Shown here piece after piece: positions 47,988 through 57,832 of a stretch of DNA of 64,000 nt; position 1 is the stretch's first letter, and each line of letters starts with the position of its first letter. The notes under the pieces were generated by a model. The model had not been told where the DNA came from, did not search any database, and worked only from the letters and a program-made list of their open reading frames with translations. Made by a program: the position numbers and the translations under genes. The stretch covers positions 1-64,000 of the forward strand of contig JANRJQ010000008.1 in the NCBI GenBank assembly GCA_033763895.1, read 5' to 3'. This DNA comes from Chloroherpetonaceae bacterium (GTDB taxonomy: Bacteria > Bacteroidota > Chlorobiia > Chlorobiales > Thermochlorobacteraceae).

Positions 47988-50900
47988 ATGACTTACATCA
48001 ATAACCATCAACGCGATATTCTTTTTAAGGCATTTGGCACATTTTTGGAGGCAATGCGAGATTACTTTTCGGGTAAATTCAGCAATGCTTTTGGCGTGTC
48101 TTGGCCTAAAGAGTATGAAAGGATTTTGAATAGTGGGCAGTTACAAAATTGGCAAGAGGGCATTGCAGGTGGAATAAATCCTAAAGGGTTGATTGATTAT
48201 CCTCATTTAAAGCAAATTGCAATTCAGTTCAAAGAACACCTGAGAAGTGACTTTAAGAACGATGTTACGCAGCTGCCAACGCATTTTGAGACGATGAAAG
48301 ATGTGCGCGATAAGTTGGCACACTTTCAAGATATTAACCAAGATGAATACAATGATGTGTTCATTCAAATGAAGAAAGTCCTCGGTAAACTCAAATTGGA
48401 TGAATTGAAGGCAGAGCTTTCCCTATTACAAGATGGAAAACCTGAGGCAAGTACAAAGAAAGCAAAACCAAGCCCAACCTTATTTCAAACACAACCTTGG
48501 TTTAATGTCGTAAAACCTCATAGTGATATTGCACAAGGGCGTTTAGATGAATCAGTATTTGCCGCAAATCTCAGTGAGGTTGCATTAGGGAGCGGCCCTG
48601 AAGTGTATAACAATCCCGTTCTCTTTTTTTCAAAAACACATATCACTGAGGGGTTAAAAAATTTAGCAAAACGTGTGGTTATGGGGCTTAATGGTGATGA
48701 AGAAGCCGATAACCGAACTATTCAGCTACAAACCAATTTTGGCGGTGGGAAAACTCACTCACTGATTTCCCTCTTGCATTTATGCAAAAACGGAAACCGG
48801 TTAATTGAGGGTTCGCAGGTTGTTAATGAGCTTTTTAATGGAATCGCCGCTCCCAAGTTTGAGAAAGCCAATATTGCAGTATTTACGAATGCAACGAATG
48901 ATGTTTCGAACGGGCGCCGCGTAGGCGACCTTCATATTCAAACCCTTTGGGGAGAATTAGCTTATCAATTATGTGGAAAAGATGGGTTTGAGATTGTTCA
49001 AAAAAATGACAAAGAGTTGATTTCGCCGTCTTCGGAAGTGTTTAAACAAGTTTTAATAAAAGCCCAGCCTGCACTGATATTGATTGATGAACTCACGGAT
49101 TATTGTGTAAAGGCATCGGCTCGTGTTGTTGGTAAAAGCACATTGGGTGAGCAAACGGTTTCATTTATGCAAGCCCTAACCGAGGCTGTAACACAAGTTA
49201 AGCAAGCCGTTTCGGTAGTAACACTGCCATCGAGTGCAGAAGAAGCGGGGACCTCAGATGCTTCTATCGCGATGTTAACAAGTTTAAGTAAGCGGGTTGG
49301 GAGACTTTCAAACGATACAATGCCTGTCTCTGATGATGAAATCTATCAAGTTATCCGCCGTCGGCTTTTTGACTTTGCCGGTAATGAAGAAGATATAGTT
49401 CAAGTTGCCTCTCAGTATGTCGATTTTTATCAGACAATTGCAAAGGAAGTGCCAAGCAATGCCAGTAAATCGAATTATAAAGATCGTATTCAAAAATCAT
49501 ACCCGTTTCACCCCGAACTCATAGATATTTTTAAGAATCGTTGGGCAAGCAGTTCACAATTTCAAAGAACTCGCGGCGTATTGAGGCTTCTTGCACTTTT
49601 GGTGAGTGATTTGTGGAAAAGGAAGGACTCTCTTTCAGGTGGTAACCTTCTTATTCAAACCAGTGATGTCAACTTGGATAATTTAGAAGGGTATCGTGCA
49701 CAAATTCAGAGATTATATGGAAACGGATTTAGTGCGGTTTTGTCTGCAGATGTATTGGGTTCAATATCAAATTCGGCTAAACTAGACTTAGAGAAAAATG
49801 GGTATGGAAGCGGTCGGTTCGCCCAAACAGTCACATCTTGCATTTTGCTTAACACGATTGGTGCGGATGGGGCAAATAAAGGGGTATCTGTTCAAGAGTT
49901 AAAACTACAATTGCTTTCACCAAATGGTATTAATCATAACACAGTCAATACGGCGTTAGATGATTTAGAAGCCTGTGCTTACTATTTGTACTATGCTCAA
50001 AATGGGAACCAAAAAAGGTATTGGTTTCATATTAAGCCAAATCTTAACATTTTAATTAATCAGGCAAAGTCAGACATTTCTACCGATGAAATTTATGCTG
50101 AAGTTATTCGCCGAATTAAGGACAAAACGAAATCGGTTCAACACTTCAATATTTTAGTTGACCCTTCAACTGATGTTTCAGAGCAAAAAAAACTCACCTT
50201 AATTATCTTAAATCCAAGACATACTTATAGCAATAGAAGTTTTGTTCATGACACCCAAACACAAATCACCTCTATAGCTACCAAAAAAGGGTCAACAGCG
50301 CGGACTTATGCTAATACAATTCTTTTTTTGTTGCCTTCAGAAGAAGCAATGTTGAAATTGAACGAATTGGTTCGAGTCTATTTAGCAGCAGTCAAGGTGA
50401 ATTCAGAATACATAGGGCAATTAGAAACCGAGCAAAAGCATGAATTAAAGAAGAAAATCGAGGATTCATCAAAAATTTTAGAGTCAGGAATTTCAACTGC
50501 TTATTCAGTCGTTGCAAAACATCACACGCGTGAAGGCATTAAAATATTGATTTTAACTGAACCTAAAGACAGTTTGGATTCACAAATTGATTTCACACTC
50601 AAAAAAAAGTTGATTGAAGAAGAATGGTTGCTCGAAGGAATTGGGATTAATTTGATGCAACGATTAAATGTTTTTCCAACACCTGAAAAATCCATTCGTC
50701 TAACAGACTGTTATGAAAGTTTTTTGCGTTATAACGACTTCCCAATGATTCTTAATGAAAGTGTGTTTTCAAACTCTATTCTTCTTTATTGTTTGAACAA
50801 GCAATTTTGTATTGGTTCAGGCGACGGAAAAACTTGGAACAAAATCTACTTTGGTGAAACTATCCCTTTTCTGAAAATAGATGATGAGAGTTATTGGATT

Positions 50901-51245
50901 TTGGATAAAAGTTCATTTGTTGAACCATCAGTTTCACCACAACCTATTCCAACACCAATTCCTCGATCTGAAAATCCATTACAACCTCCCGTGCCATTAC
51001 CGCCAGTTGAACCATTAAATAAAATCAATAGGCTTACAGTTTCAGGGGATGTTTCTTTAGAACATTACACAGAACTTTTCAGGTGTTTCATTGCTCCCTT
51101 TACTAAAAACGGGCATAAAGTTGATATTTCTATAAACTTTACCATTAAGTCTAGCGAATCAAATTCATTAGAGGAAAATAGTCCACTTGTGAATGCTGCA
51201 AAGGAAGCTGCTATGCAGTTGGGTTTAAGACTTATGAAAGAGTAG
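47988..51245 (+). CDS. HEPN (Swt1-type)-DUF499 AAA ATPase
   Basis: 1085 residues. The N-terminal 135 residues look like a Swt1-type HEPN domain with Arg107 and His112 in VRDKLAHFQ, an R-x4-H catalytic motif. From about 185 the DUF499 ATPase begins (LFFSKTHITEGLKNLAKRVV); Walker A NFGGGKTHS near 250 and Walker B ALILIDELTDY near 360 are clear. A Pro-rich linker (PSVSPQPIPTPIP) precedes a C-terminal domain of about 75 residues (LTVSGDVSLEHYTELFRCF). DUF499 ATPases are known mainly as neighbours of DUF1156 methylases. Probable large DNA-sensing ATPase with an RNase-type toxin domain (inference). Confidence 0.85.
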   Translation: MTYINNHQRDILFKAFGTFLEAMRDYFSGKFSNAFGVSWPKEYERILNSGQLQNWQEGIAGGINPKGLIDYPHLKQIAIQFKEHLRSDFKNDVTQLPTHFETMKDVRDKLAHFQDINQDEYNDVFIQMKKVLGKLKLDELKAELSLLQDGKPEASTKKAKPSPTLFQTQPWFNVVKPHSDIAQGRLDESVFAANLSEVALGSGPEVYNNPVLFFSKTHITEGLKNLAKRVVMGLNGDEEADNRTIQLQTNFGGGKTHSLISLLHLCKNGNRLIEGSQVVNELFNGIAAPKFEKANIAVFTNATNDVSNGRRVGDLHIQTLWGELAYQLCGKDGFEIVQKNDKELISPSSEVFKQVLIKAQPALILIDELTDYCVKASARVVGKSTLGEQTVSFMQALTEAVTQVKQAVSVVTLPSSAEEAGTSDASIAMLTSLSKRVGRLSNDTMPVSDDEIYQVIRRRLFDFAGNEEDIVQVASQYVDFYQTIAKEVPSNASKSNYKDRIQKSYPFHPELIDIFKNRWASSSQFQRTRGVLRLLALLVSDLWKRKDSLSGGNLLIQTSDVNLDNLEGYRAQIQRLYGNGFSAVLSADVLGSISNSAKLDLEKNGYGSGRFAQTVTSCILLNTIGADGANKGVSVQELKLQLLSPNGINHNTVNTALDDLEACAYYLYYAQNGNQKRYWFHIKPNLNILINQAKSDISTDEIYAEVIRRIKDKTKSVQHFNILVDPSTDVSEQKKLTLIILNPRHTYSNRSFVHDTQTQITSIATKKGSTARTYANTILFLLPSEEAMLKLNELVRVYLAAVKVNSEYIGQLETEQKHELKKKIEDSSKILESGISTAYSVVAKHHTREGIKILILTEPKDSLDSQIDFTLKKKLIEEEWLLEGIGINLMQRLNVFPTPEKSIRLTDCYESFLRYNDFPMILNESVFSNSILLYCLNKQFCIGSGDGKTWNKIYFGETIPFLKIDDESYWILDKSSFVEPSVSPQPIPTPIPRSENPLQPPVPLPPVEPLNKINRLTVSGDVSLEHYTELFRCFIAPFTKNGHKVDISINFTIKSSESNSLEENSPLVNAAKEAAMQLGLRLMKE

Positions 51246-51318
51246 TTCCTTAATCTTTATTTGATTAAAAATGAATGTTTCTGGGCGAGTTTACAGATTT
51301 TAACTGCGTTTATCTCTT

Positions 51319-51639
51319 TCAGCATTCATAGACCAATTTCCCTTTTTCGAGGATAAGACTTTCTAACAATGCATGAACCTTTCTTCCTTTTTCAATTTCT
51401 TCAATTGTTTTGACCAAAATGTCTTTTGGAATTGGAATATCTCGTAGGGCTTTTCTTGCTCGAATTCTTCTTTCCTTTGGCGTTTCTTCACTTGAGTCGA
51501 GAATTACACATAAATCAATATCACTATCTTCGGAGGGAATCCCCCACGCTTGAGATCCAAAAAGGAATATTCGCTTCGGTTTAAATTCATTCACTAAACG
51601 AGTAACCAAAAGTGATATTTGCTGCTCCTGTTTTTCCAT
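51319..51639 (-). CDS. MNT-type nucleotidyltransferase domain protein
   Basis: 106 residues. GSQAWGIPSEDSDIDLCVIL carries the GS-x10-DxD signature of minimal nucleotidyltransferases, which in HEPN/MNT modules are antitoxins that AMPylate the HEPN toxin. No separate HEPN gene lies next to it; the nearest HEPN domain is at the N terminus of the convergent DUF499 protein. It may be a solitary remnant or may act on that domain (speculative). Confidence 0.8.
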   Translation of the reverse strand: MEKQEQQISLLVTRLVNEFKPKRIFLFGSQAWGIPSEDSDIDLCVILDSSEETPKERRIRARKALRDIPIPKDILVKTIEEIEKGRKVHALLESLILEKGKLVYEC

Positions 51640-51685
51640 ATTCTTTTTGGGAAATTTATAAAACCTGTAACGAAAATCACCAAAT

Positions 51686-51709
51686 CAAAAAGGCACCCGA
51701 AGGTGCCTT
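51686..51709 (-). terminator. Terminator after the arsA-like gene (UUCG loop)
   Basis: On the minus strand GGCACC (51702-51707) and GGTGCC (51692-51697) pair over a TTCG loop closed by C-G, a very stable tetraloop, then TTTTT. It lies 20 bases after the gene's stop. Confidence 0.88.
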
Positions 51710-51730
51710 ATTTGTTTGCCGAAGATTGGC

Positions 51731-52933
51731 TTAGGAAACGAGAACTTTTTCAGCGTGGCGGAAGTCCACACAAAGCCAATGGCCTTCGAAGTAGGCTTCA
51801 TCGGATTTGAGGCCTGCAAGGAAGATGGGCAGTGTAACGGTTTTTTGGTTGTCTCCGATTCGCACCGTGAGGTCATCGCCTTGCTGTTGCAATTGAATGT
51901 TCATACCAACGGTATTGGCAAAGGGTAATTTCATCCGCAATTGGAAATACCCTTCAGGTTGTTTTTTGATTTCAATCGGGTTTTCGGAGAAGAAAACCTT
52001 CATTGGATCATTGGTACTATAGACTTCATTGGCCATTAAGCGTAGTGCATCAAGCCCAACAACTTCGTGAGAGAACAGCGGCACTTTTGAGATGGGGATT
52101 GGTGCAAACGCATGATGAATTTCATCCACATATTTATGCTGCACTTTTTTCCATTCATTGAGGTAACCGGAGTCTTTTTCTTGAGGAAGCACACGGTTGA
52201 TGATAACGCTATCGACGGTAATTCCATACAAGTTCAAGTAAGTCAGTGCTCGCATTGATTCTTTGATGACCATCTTTTCGGGGTTCATTACTAAGCGAAC
52301 CGTGCATTTCGAGTTATCGGCTAAAAGATCAATAATGCCTTCTGTTGCGGTAAAGAGATTATCGATTGCGCTGAAGACGGCTGCCGGAGCCACAACTTTT
52401 TCGGTTTTGCTGGAAATTTTTGAAAGCGGCCGAATGAGCGGTTTAACGGCAAAACGCTCGACATTGCGGAGCATCTTCATAACCCATCCAAAGGTTTCGG
52501 GAAGCGAGAGCAGACGCAAGGTTTCGCCGGTTGGCGCGCAGTCAACGACGAGCAAATCATATTTACCTGATTCATTGTGCTGTTTGATGTAAGAAAGCGA
52601 AAAGAGCTCTTCCATTCCGGGAAGGATTCCGATTTCTTCGGCATAAACACCGTCGACTCCTTTATTACGCATGAGTTCGGCAAAGTGAGCGCGAACGACT
52701 TCCCAATTATGATTGAGATCGCTAAACACGCTGACTTCTTGAGCATCCAAATTTTTTGTGATATTCATTGGGGATGGCCCGAGTTCGCGATCGAGTGAAT
52801 CTCCGAGGCTGTGTGCCGGGTCGGTGGACATAATGAGGGTTTTGTAACCCATTTCTGCAGCGCGTAGAGCGGTGCACGCGGCGGCCGATGTTTTTCCAAC
52901 GCCGCCTTTTCCTGTAAAGACAATAATTCTCAT
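51731..52933 (-). CDS. ArsA/Get3-family ATPase
   Basis: 400 residues from ATG 52931-52933; a TTG eleven codons upstream opens the frame but would precede the canonical start [18 protein letters not shown]. Deviant Walker A GKGGVGKT, switch [12 protein letters not shown], switch [18 protein letters not shown], and an adenine-site MNPEKM segment are intact. The family includes arsenite pump ATPases and Get3-type targeting factors. No arsB, arsC or arsR is nearby, so a targeting or assembly role is likelier than arsenic export; green sulfur bacteria carry several such ATPases, some linked to chlorosomes. The C-terminal 80 residues form a small Hsp20-like beta domain (inference). Confidence 0.85.
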   Translation of the reverse strand: MRIIVFTGKGGVGKTSAAACTALRAAEMGYKTLIMSTDPAHSLGDSLDRELGPSPMNITKNLDAQEVSVFSDLNHNWEVVRAHFAELMRNKGVDGVYAEEIGILPGMEELFSLSYIKQHNESGKYDLLVVDCAPTGETLRLLSLPETFGWVMKMLRNVERFAVKPLIRPLSKISSKTEKVVAPAAVFSAIDNLFTATEGIIDLLADNSKCTVRLVMNPEKMVIKESMRALTYLNLYGITVDSVIINRVLPQEKDSGYLNEWKKVQHKYVDEIHHAFAPIPISKVPLFSHEVVGLDALRLMANEVYSTNDPMKVFFSENPIEIKKQPEGYFQLRMKLPFANTVGMNIQLQQQGDDLTVRIGDNQKTVTLPIFLAGLKSDEAYFEGHWLCVDFRHAEKVLVS

Positions 52934-53009
52934 AGTTTTTTCTTTTTCAACTGCAAAATACTTCAAAGAGCAGATGGGTTAATAGCTGTAATAATTTAAA
53001 AAAAAATAA

Positions 53010-53624
53010 TTATCGATTGTACCCCCTTGGTTTGGTCTGTTTTGGAAATCCGGAATCACCCCCGGGACTGTTTGTACTCGTTTTTCTTGGCGGCCGCCGT
53101 TGCTGACGAACTGTTTTGACGAAATGTGGCAATGCGGGTAAAATAATTTCAAGCGCAAGTTTTGCATTCTCAGGGCTTCCGGGAAGATTCACCACAAGTG
53201 ATTGATTCCGAATACCACTCACCCCACGCGAGAGCATGAGGGTGGGATGCGTTTCACGATAAGAAAGACGAATAGCATCTGAAAGTCCTACAACTTCGCG
53301 TTGTAAAATTTTGAATGTGGCTTCTGGTGTTACATCACGAGGTGAACACCCAGCGCCGCCGGTGGTTAGTATGACATCCACTCGTTCAATTTCTGCACAT
53401 CGAACAATTTCATTTGAAATGGCATTGGCTTCATCCGGAACAATTCGTTGAATGGCCACTTCGTAAACATCGGCTGGGAATGCAGCGGCGACTTTTGGAC
53501 CCGATTCATCCTTATAGATACCTTGATAAGCTCTATCGCTAACGGTAATTACTGCAACTCGAATCGCTCGGGGCTCGGCGGCGTATGAAATTGCGGCAGT
53601 AACGGTAGATGTTGTTGTCGTCAT
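53010..53624 (-). CDS. mogA: Molybdopterin adenylyltransferase (MogA/MoaB family)
   Basis: 204 residues. VAVITVSDRAYQGIYKDESG near residue 23, VDVILTTGGAGCSPRDVTPEA with the TGGxGxxxRDxTPE motif, and VVNLPGSPENAKLALE are MogA/MoaB signatures. Activates molybdopterin by adenylation in molybdenum cofactor synthesis. An N-terminal Thr/Ala stretch and a basic Pro-rich tail (about 175-204) extend the core. No other molybdenum gene lies nearby. Could be MoaB rather than MogA by homology alone. Confidence 0.85.
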   Translation of the reverse strand: MTTTTSTVTAAISYAAEPRAIRVAVITVSDRAYQGIYKDESGPKVAAAFPADVYEVAIQRIVPDEANAISNEIVRCAEIERVDVILTTGGAGCSPRDVTPEATFKILQREVVGLSDAIRLSYRETHPTLMLSRGVSGIRNQSLVVNLPGSPENAKLALEIILPALPHFVKTVRQQRRPPRKTSTNSPGGDSGFPKQTKPRGYNR

Positions 53625-54022
53625 TGGTGATTCATTTTTTCATTTTGTTCATTTTCATTTTCAACCAAATGGGTTCGCACAGATACTTCACGACTACAAC
53701 GAACTTTTCAGAATAAGCGGCGATTAATCCTTATTTTAAGGATTCAATATACTCAGAGTCGTTTTCCTTTTTTTGGTTACGAATTAATTTTTCTATGAAA
53801 AATGAATTTGACGAAAACGCCCAAAAAGGCCGTAGAGAAAGGGGAAATATTCTCTAAGTTGGTTGGAAAAAATGCTTCATTTACTTCTTGATGAAAGAGA
53901 AGATTTTTAGAAAAATGGGTTTTTGAATCAATGAACGGAAAAAACTTTTTGAAATAAAGTGCTCTTTTTACTTCACCTTATGACTTTTTTAACACATATC
54001 GGGTTATCGAAAAATTAGAAAT
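53625..54022. other. Divergent intergenic region between mogA and lysS
   Basis: About 400 bases, AT-rich. It contains one short ATG frame of 20 codons (from about 53796) that I do not consider a gene. No T-box or other riboswitch core was seen upstream of lysS, and no strong hairpin. Promoters for mogA and lysS must lie here. Confidence 0.4.
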
Positions 54023-55543
54023 ATGACGGAGTCGCAACAGCAGCCGGTTTCACACCTTGAAGAATTAAATGATCAAATGCTTCGCCGCCGTGAGGAGTTA
54101 CAAAAACTTCGCGAAATGGGCGTGAATCCATATCCGCCAAAGTATGAAGTAAATACGAATGCTCTTGAAATTTTAGGGTCATTTATTGACGGAGAAAGTC
54201 GGGATGTAAAAATAGCGGGGCGAATCATGACGATTCGAAATATGGGAAAGGCTGCTTTTTTTCATTTGCAAGATTCGCACGGCCGAATACAGGTATATGT
54301 AAAAAAGGATGATGTGGGTGAAGAAACCTATAAGATGTTTAAGATGCTTGACATTGGTGATGTCATAGGGGTTGATGGATTTACATTTAGAACCAAGATG
54401 GGAGAAATTTCGGTTCATGCGAAATCGTTAGCCTTGCTAGCGAAGTCGCTCCGTCCGATTCCCGTTGCTAAAGAGCAAGATGTGGATGGAAAGAAAGTGA
54501 TTTATGATGCTTTTGCCGATAAAGAAATGCGATACCGACAGCGTTATGTCGATTTAATTGTTAATCCACAAGTTCGTGAAGTGTTTCGCAAGCGTTCAAC
54601 CATTATACAAACAATGCGGCGTGTCATGACGGACGCCGGTTACCTTGAAGTTGAAACGCCAATTTTGCAATCGATGTACGGAGGAGCCTCTGCCCGCCCG
54701 TTTACAACCCATTATAACGCTCTTGATTCGACATTTTTTTTGCGTATTGCCAACGAGCTTTATCTCAAGCGGTTGATTGTCGGTGGTTTCGATGGTGTTT
54801 TTGAATTTGCGAAAGACTTTCGGAATGAAGGAATGAGCCGTTTTCATAACCCTGAGTTTACGATGCTTGAGCTCTATGTTGCTTATAAAGATTATGTGTG
54901 GATGATGGGATTTGTTGAAACGCTTTTTGAAGAAGTTGCAAAAGCGGTTAGCGGAGGAACAACGGTTCAAGTTGGTGAACATAAAATCCATTTGAAAGCA
55001 CCCTTTGCTCGATTAACAATGGCGGAGTCGATTGAAAAATACACGGGTAAAACGATTGAAGGAAAAACGGAGACTGAGCTTCGAGCAATTGCAACTGAAT
55101 TAGGCCTGAAGCTTGATCCGAAGATTGGAAGTGGAAAAATTATCGATGAAATTTTTGGTGAATTTGTGGAGTCAAAGTTGATTCAACCGACATTTATTAC
55201 GGACTATCCAATTGAGATGTCGCCTTTGACAAAAAAGCACCGTTCAAAGCCGGGCTTAGTTGAGCGCTTTGAATTGATTGTTGCCGGAAAGGAAGTTTGC
55301 AATGCCTATACAGAACTCAATGACCCGCTTGACCAAAGGCAACGCTTGGAAGAGCAAGCAGGGCTTCGCGAGCGGGGTGATGAAGAGGCAATGGGCGTTG
55401 ATGAAGATTTTCTTCGTGCTCTTGAATATGGAATGCCACCAACGGCAGGTATTGGAATTGGAATTGACCGATTAACAATGCTCATTACGGGTCAAGAGAG
55501 TATTCGAGACGTAATTTTTTTCCCACACTTAAAACCCGAATAA
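54023..55543 (+). CDS. lysS: Lysyl-tRNA synthetase, class II
   Basis: 506 residues. OB-fold anticodon domain (about 55-150, [20 protein letters not shown]), then class II motif 1 ([15 protein letters not shown]), motif 2 ([20 protein letters not shown]) and motif 3 ([20 protein letters not shown]). Activates lysine and charges tRNA-Lys. Bacterial type, with the end FFPHLKPE as usual. Followed by a terminator. Confidence 0.97.
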   Translation: MTESQQQPVSHLEELNDQMLRRREELQKLREMGVNPYPPKYEVNTNALEILGSFIDGESRDVKIAGRIMTIRNMGKAAFFHLQDSHGRIQVYVKKDDVGEETYKMFKMLDIGDVIGVDGFTFRTKMGEISVHAKSLALLAKSLRPIPVAKEQDVDGKKVIYDAFADKEMRYRQRYVDLIVNPQVREVFRKRSTIIQTMRRVMTDAGYLEVETPILQSMYGGASARPFTTHYNALDSTFFLRIANELYLKRLIVGGFDGVFEFAKDFRNEGMSRFHNPEFTMLELYVAYKDYVWMMGFVETLFEEVAKAVSGGTTVQVGEHKIHLKAPFARLTMAESIEKYTGKTIEGKTETELRAIATELGLKLDPKIGSGKIIDEIFGEFVESKLIQPTFITDYPIEMSPLTKKHRSKPGLVERFELIVAGKEVCNAYTELNDPLDQRQRLEEQAGLRERGDEEAMGVDEDFLRALEYGMPPTAGIGIGIDRLTMLITGQESIRDVIFFPHLKPE

Positions 55544-55573
55544 AGTGTCCTCAAAAGCAATTGAAACGCAATT

Positions 55574-55601
55574 AAAGCGCGGAAAAAATCCGCGCTTTTT
55601 C
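55574..55601 (+). terminator. Terminator after lysS
   Basis: AAAGCGCGGA (55574-55583) pairs with TCCGCGCTTT (55589-55598) over AAAAA, then further Ts. Confidence 0.88.
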
Positions 55602-55689
55602 TATTTTCCCAAGTAATCCGTTAAAATCTATTTTTGCGTGAGTTATTTAATCGGATATTGAATACACTTACACGGCTTTCTACTTCCTT

Positions 55690-57672
55690 ATGAGACAAAA
55701 AACAGACGCTGAACTTGCTCAACGAACGAAAGTTCTTCTTGGCCGATTGGCGAAAGAGCCTAAAGCCCCTGCAATTATTGGTATTGCTGAGGTGCTTTTT
55801 TTACAAGGAAAATTTAAGGAAGTGATTACGCGACTTCGTGCGGTGGCGGATGTTTATGAAGATCACTCGTACCGTTATCATATGATCTTAGGGAAAACTT
55901 ATGCCGCGACCGGAGATTTGATTCGAGCTCGGCGTCATTTTGAGCATGCCCTATCGATTGCACCGCAAAGCGAAGTTGCACCTTCGGAGCTAATTAAAGT
56001 TGAAACCAGTCGATCTTCAGAAAATCTGGGACTTAAGGAAGAGAGTAGCGATTTATTCATTGATGAAAAGCCGATTTTGCCCAGTGAGCCTGCGATTCAC
56101 CCTGAACCTCAACTTTTTGAAAAATCCATTGATTTCGGTTACGACCTTCAATCGAAGCAAAAGCCACAGCCACCAATGGGTCAAGAGAATTCGGGGGTTA
56201 GTATTAACACAACAAAGGTTAGCGAAGCACTATCGAATTTGACCGGGCGAATTCAATCGACGGGATCGCCAAAATCAACGGCGAGCGCGCAACCGATTTC
56301 ACCGTTTCTTCAAAAAGAACTTCCAAAATCGATACCGCCTTCGAGTGCTTTGAATTCTTCAGTTGCAAATACCACTCCGGTTGAAATCCCTCAGCATCTG
56401 CGCGAGGCACTGATTGGCTTCAGCGACGATGAAATACGGGAATTTCTGAAAATGGATCCGTCAATGGCAGAAATGGCGTCATCGCAACCTGCTGCTCGAC
56501 CGGCGCCAATAGAAGAAGATAAAGCGTTTGATGTCGTTTCTTTACCGAAAGGCAAAATACTTGACCTACAAAAAGTGGCACTGGCCTTGCCAAACATTTC
56601 AAAAAGTTGGAAAAAAACTTATGTGGGCTTACCAAAATCGAGTCATTTCAACGAAGTGAAATCATCTGTTTTGGAAACAACGGCGAAAAAACCACTTGTC
56701 GATGAGAAATCTCTGAAAACCCAAATGCCTCTCTATTCCTCTCCAAGCGACAAACAAGAAATTAAAACTCCCGAAGAATTGCAGGCTGAAGCAATGAAGC
56801 TTTTAGAAGCAGAACTTGGGATTGTGTTAGACCCAATGGCGGGTTTTGAAAAAAACCCAACTGAAACGAATATCCCTTCAGAATCGACAAGCAACCCTGT
56901 TTCTTCCAATACTTTTCAAGACCCAATGAATCTTAGTTCACTTGAGCTTATCGAAAAAGAGCTGGGCGCCTCACTGGATCCATTAGCAGATTTTGAGAAA
57001 CCCGTGTATGCACAAGATATTCCTCTTCCAACTTCACCGATAGGCGAGTTTGACACTTCGAAACTAATGGAGGCTTTGAAAAATCTTACCCCTCCGCCAA
57101 TACAAGCTCCAGAGGTTAAAAAGGATGATTTGAATTTTTTTGATCAAGAAAAGTTCAATCAGTCCTTATTAAATATTCCTTTACCAAATATTCCTGTTCC
57201 TGCAATTCCAGAGGTGCCAAATTCAAACTCCGATATATCGGCTACGGGCAATTTGGCTGATTCACCGAAAAATGATTCACAGCCAAATTTTTCTGGTATA
57301 AATTTTGAGGACCTTTCCAAATCGCTTTCTAACATTAGCCTTCCCCCGATTTCACCAAGTGTTTATTCGCCCGAATTAGATTTAGATAAATTGGCAAAAA
57401 CCCTTTCTTCGATAAAGCTTCCGCCGGTTTATGAAACGGGAAATCCAACACCAATTGAAGAGCAGCGAAAACCCTTTGATGATGATGATGAAATTAAAAC
57501 CCCGACTCGTAGCCTTGCTGAAATTTTTACAGAGCAAGGTGCATTAGCGAAAGCAGTGAAGGTTTATGAGGCTCTACAAGTACTCGAGCCCGAAAAGCGT
57601 GGTGAATACGGCATAATGATTACCGGCTTAAAGGCCCAAATGATGATGAAGAAAAATGGTGGTTTAGGTTAA
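55690..57672 (+). CDS. TPR-containing protein, proline-rich, function unknown
   Basis: 660 residues. N-terminal TPR-like helices (GIAEVLFLQGKFKEVITRLR, LGKTYAATGDLIRARRHFEH, about 30-105). A long low-complexity Pro/Ser region carries two related motifs (LLEAELGIVLDPMAGFEK and LIEKELGASLDPLADFEK) and several copies of SNISLPPISP-like phrases. A final single TPR-like unit (SLAEIFTEQGALAKAVKVYEA) ends it. No signal peptide, so cytoplasmic. Likely a scaffold protein; no family recognised. Single gene downstream of lysS and its terminator. Confidence 0.7.
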   Translation: MRQKTDAELAQRTKVLLGRLAKEPKAPAIIGIAEVLFLQGKFKEVITRLRAVADVYEDHSYRYHMILGKTYAATGDLIRARRHFEHALSIAPQSEVAPSELIKVETSRSSENLGLKEESSDLFIDEKPILPSEPAIHPEPQLFEKSIDFGYDLQSKQKPQPPMGQENSGVSINTTKVSEALSNLTGRIQSTGSPKSTASAQPISPFLQKELPKSIPPSSALNSSVANTTPVEIPQHLREALIGFSDDEIREFLKMDPSMAEMASSQPAARPAPIEEDKAFDVVSLPKGKILDLQKVALALPNISKSWKKTYVGLPKSSHFNEVKSSVLETTAKKPLVDEKSLKTQMPLYSSPSDKQEIKTPEELQAEAMKLLEAELGIVLDPMAGFEKNPTETNIPSESTSNPVSSNTFQDPMNLSSLELIEKELGASLDPLADFEKPVYAQDIPLPTSPIGEFDTSKLMEALKNLTPPPIQAPEVKKDDLNFFDQEKFNQSLLNIPLPNIPVPAIPEVPNSNSDISATGNLADSPKNDSQPNFSGINFEDLSKSLSNISLPPISPSVYSPELDLDKLAKTLSSIKLPPVYETGNPTPIEEQRKPFDDDDEIKTPTRSLAEIFTEQGALAKAVKVYEALQVLEPEKRGEYGIMITGLKAQMMMKKNGGLG

Positions 57673-57832
57673 TTTTCATTTCCGCCTTTTATTTTTTTTC
57701 TAAAAATTGTAAAGTGATTGGGAACTCTATCATACCTTGAAAGTGATAAGTATTGTTTTCATTTTAGAGATTGTAGAGGTTCATTTTTTAGATTTTGCTT
57801 TTTATTTTCTTTGAATTTTTTTTTGGGATCAT

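Noticed and set aside
40344-51245. BREX or DISARM system
   Set aside because: No PglZ, BrxC-type or PglX gene and no DrmA/DrmB/DrmC gene lies in the cluster; only the helicase resembles DrmD.
51731-52933. Arsenic resistance operon
   Set aside because: Only the ArsA-type ATPase is present; no arsB, arsC, arsD or arsR is adjacent.
53796-53858. 20-codon ATG frame between mogA and lysS
   Set aside because: Too short, highly polar, no ribosome-binding site, no supporting context.
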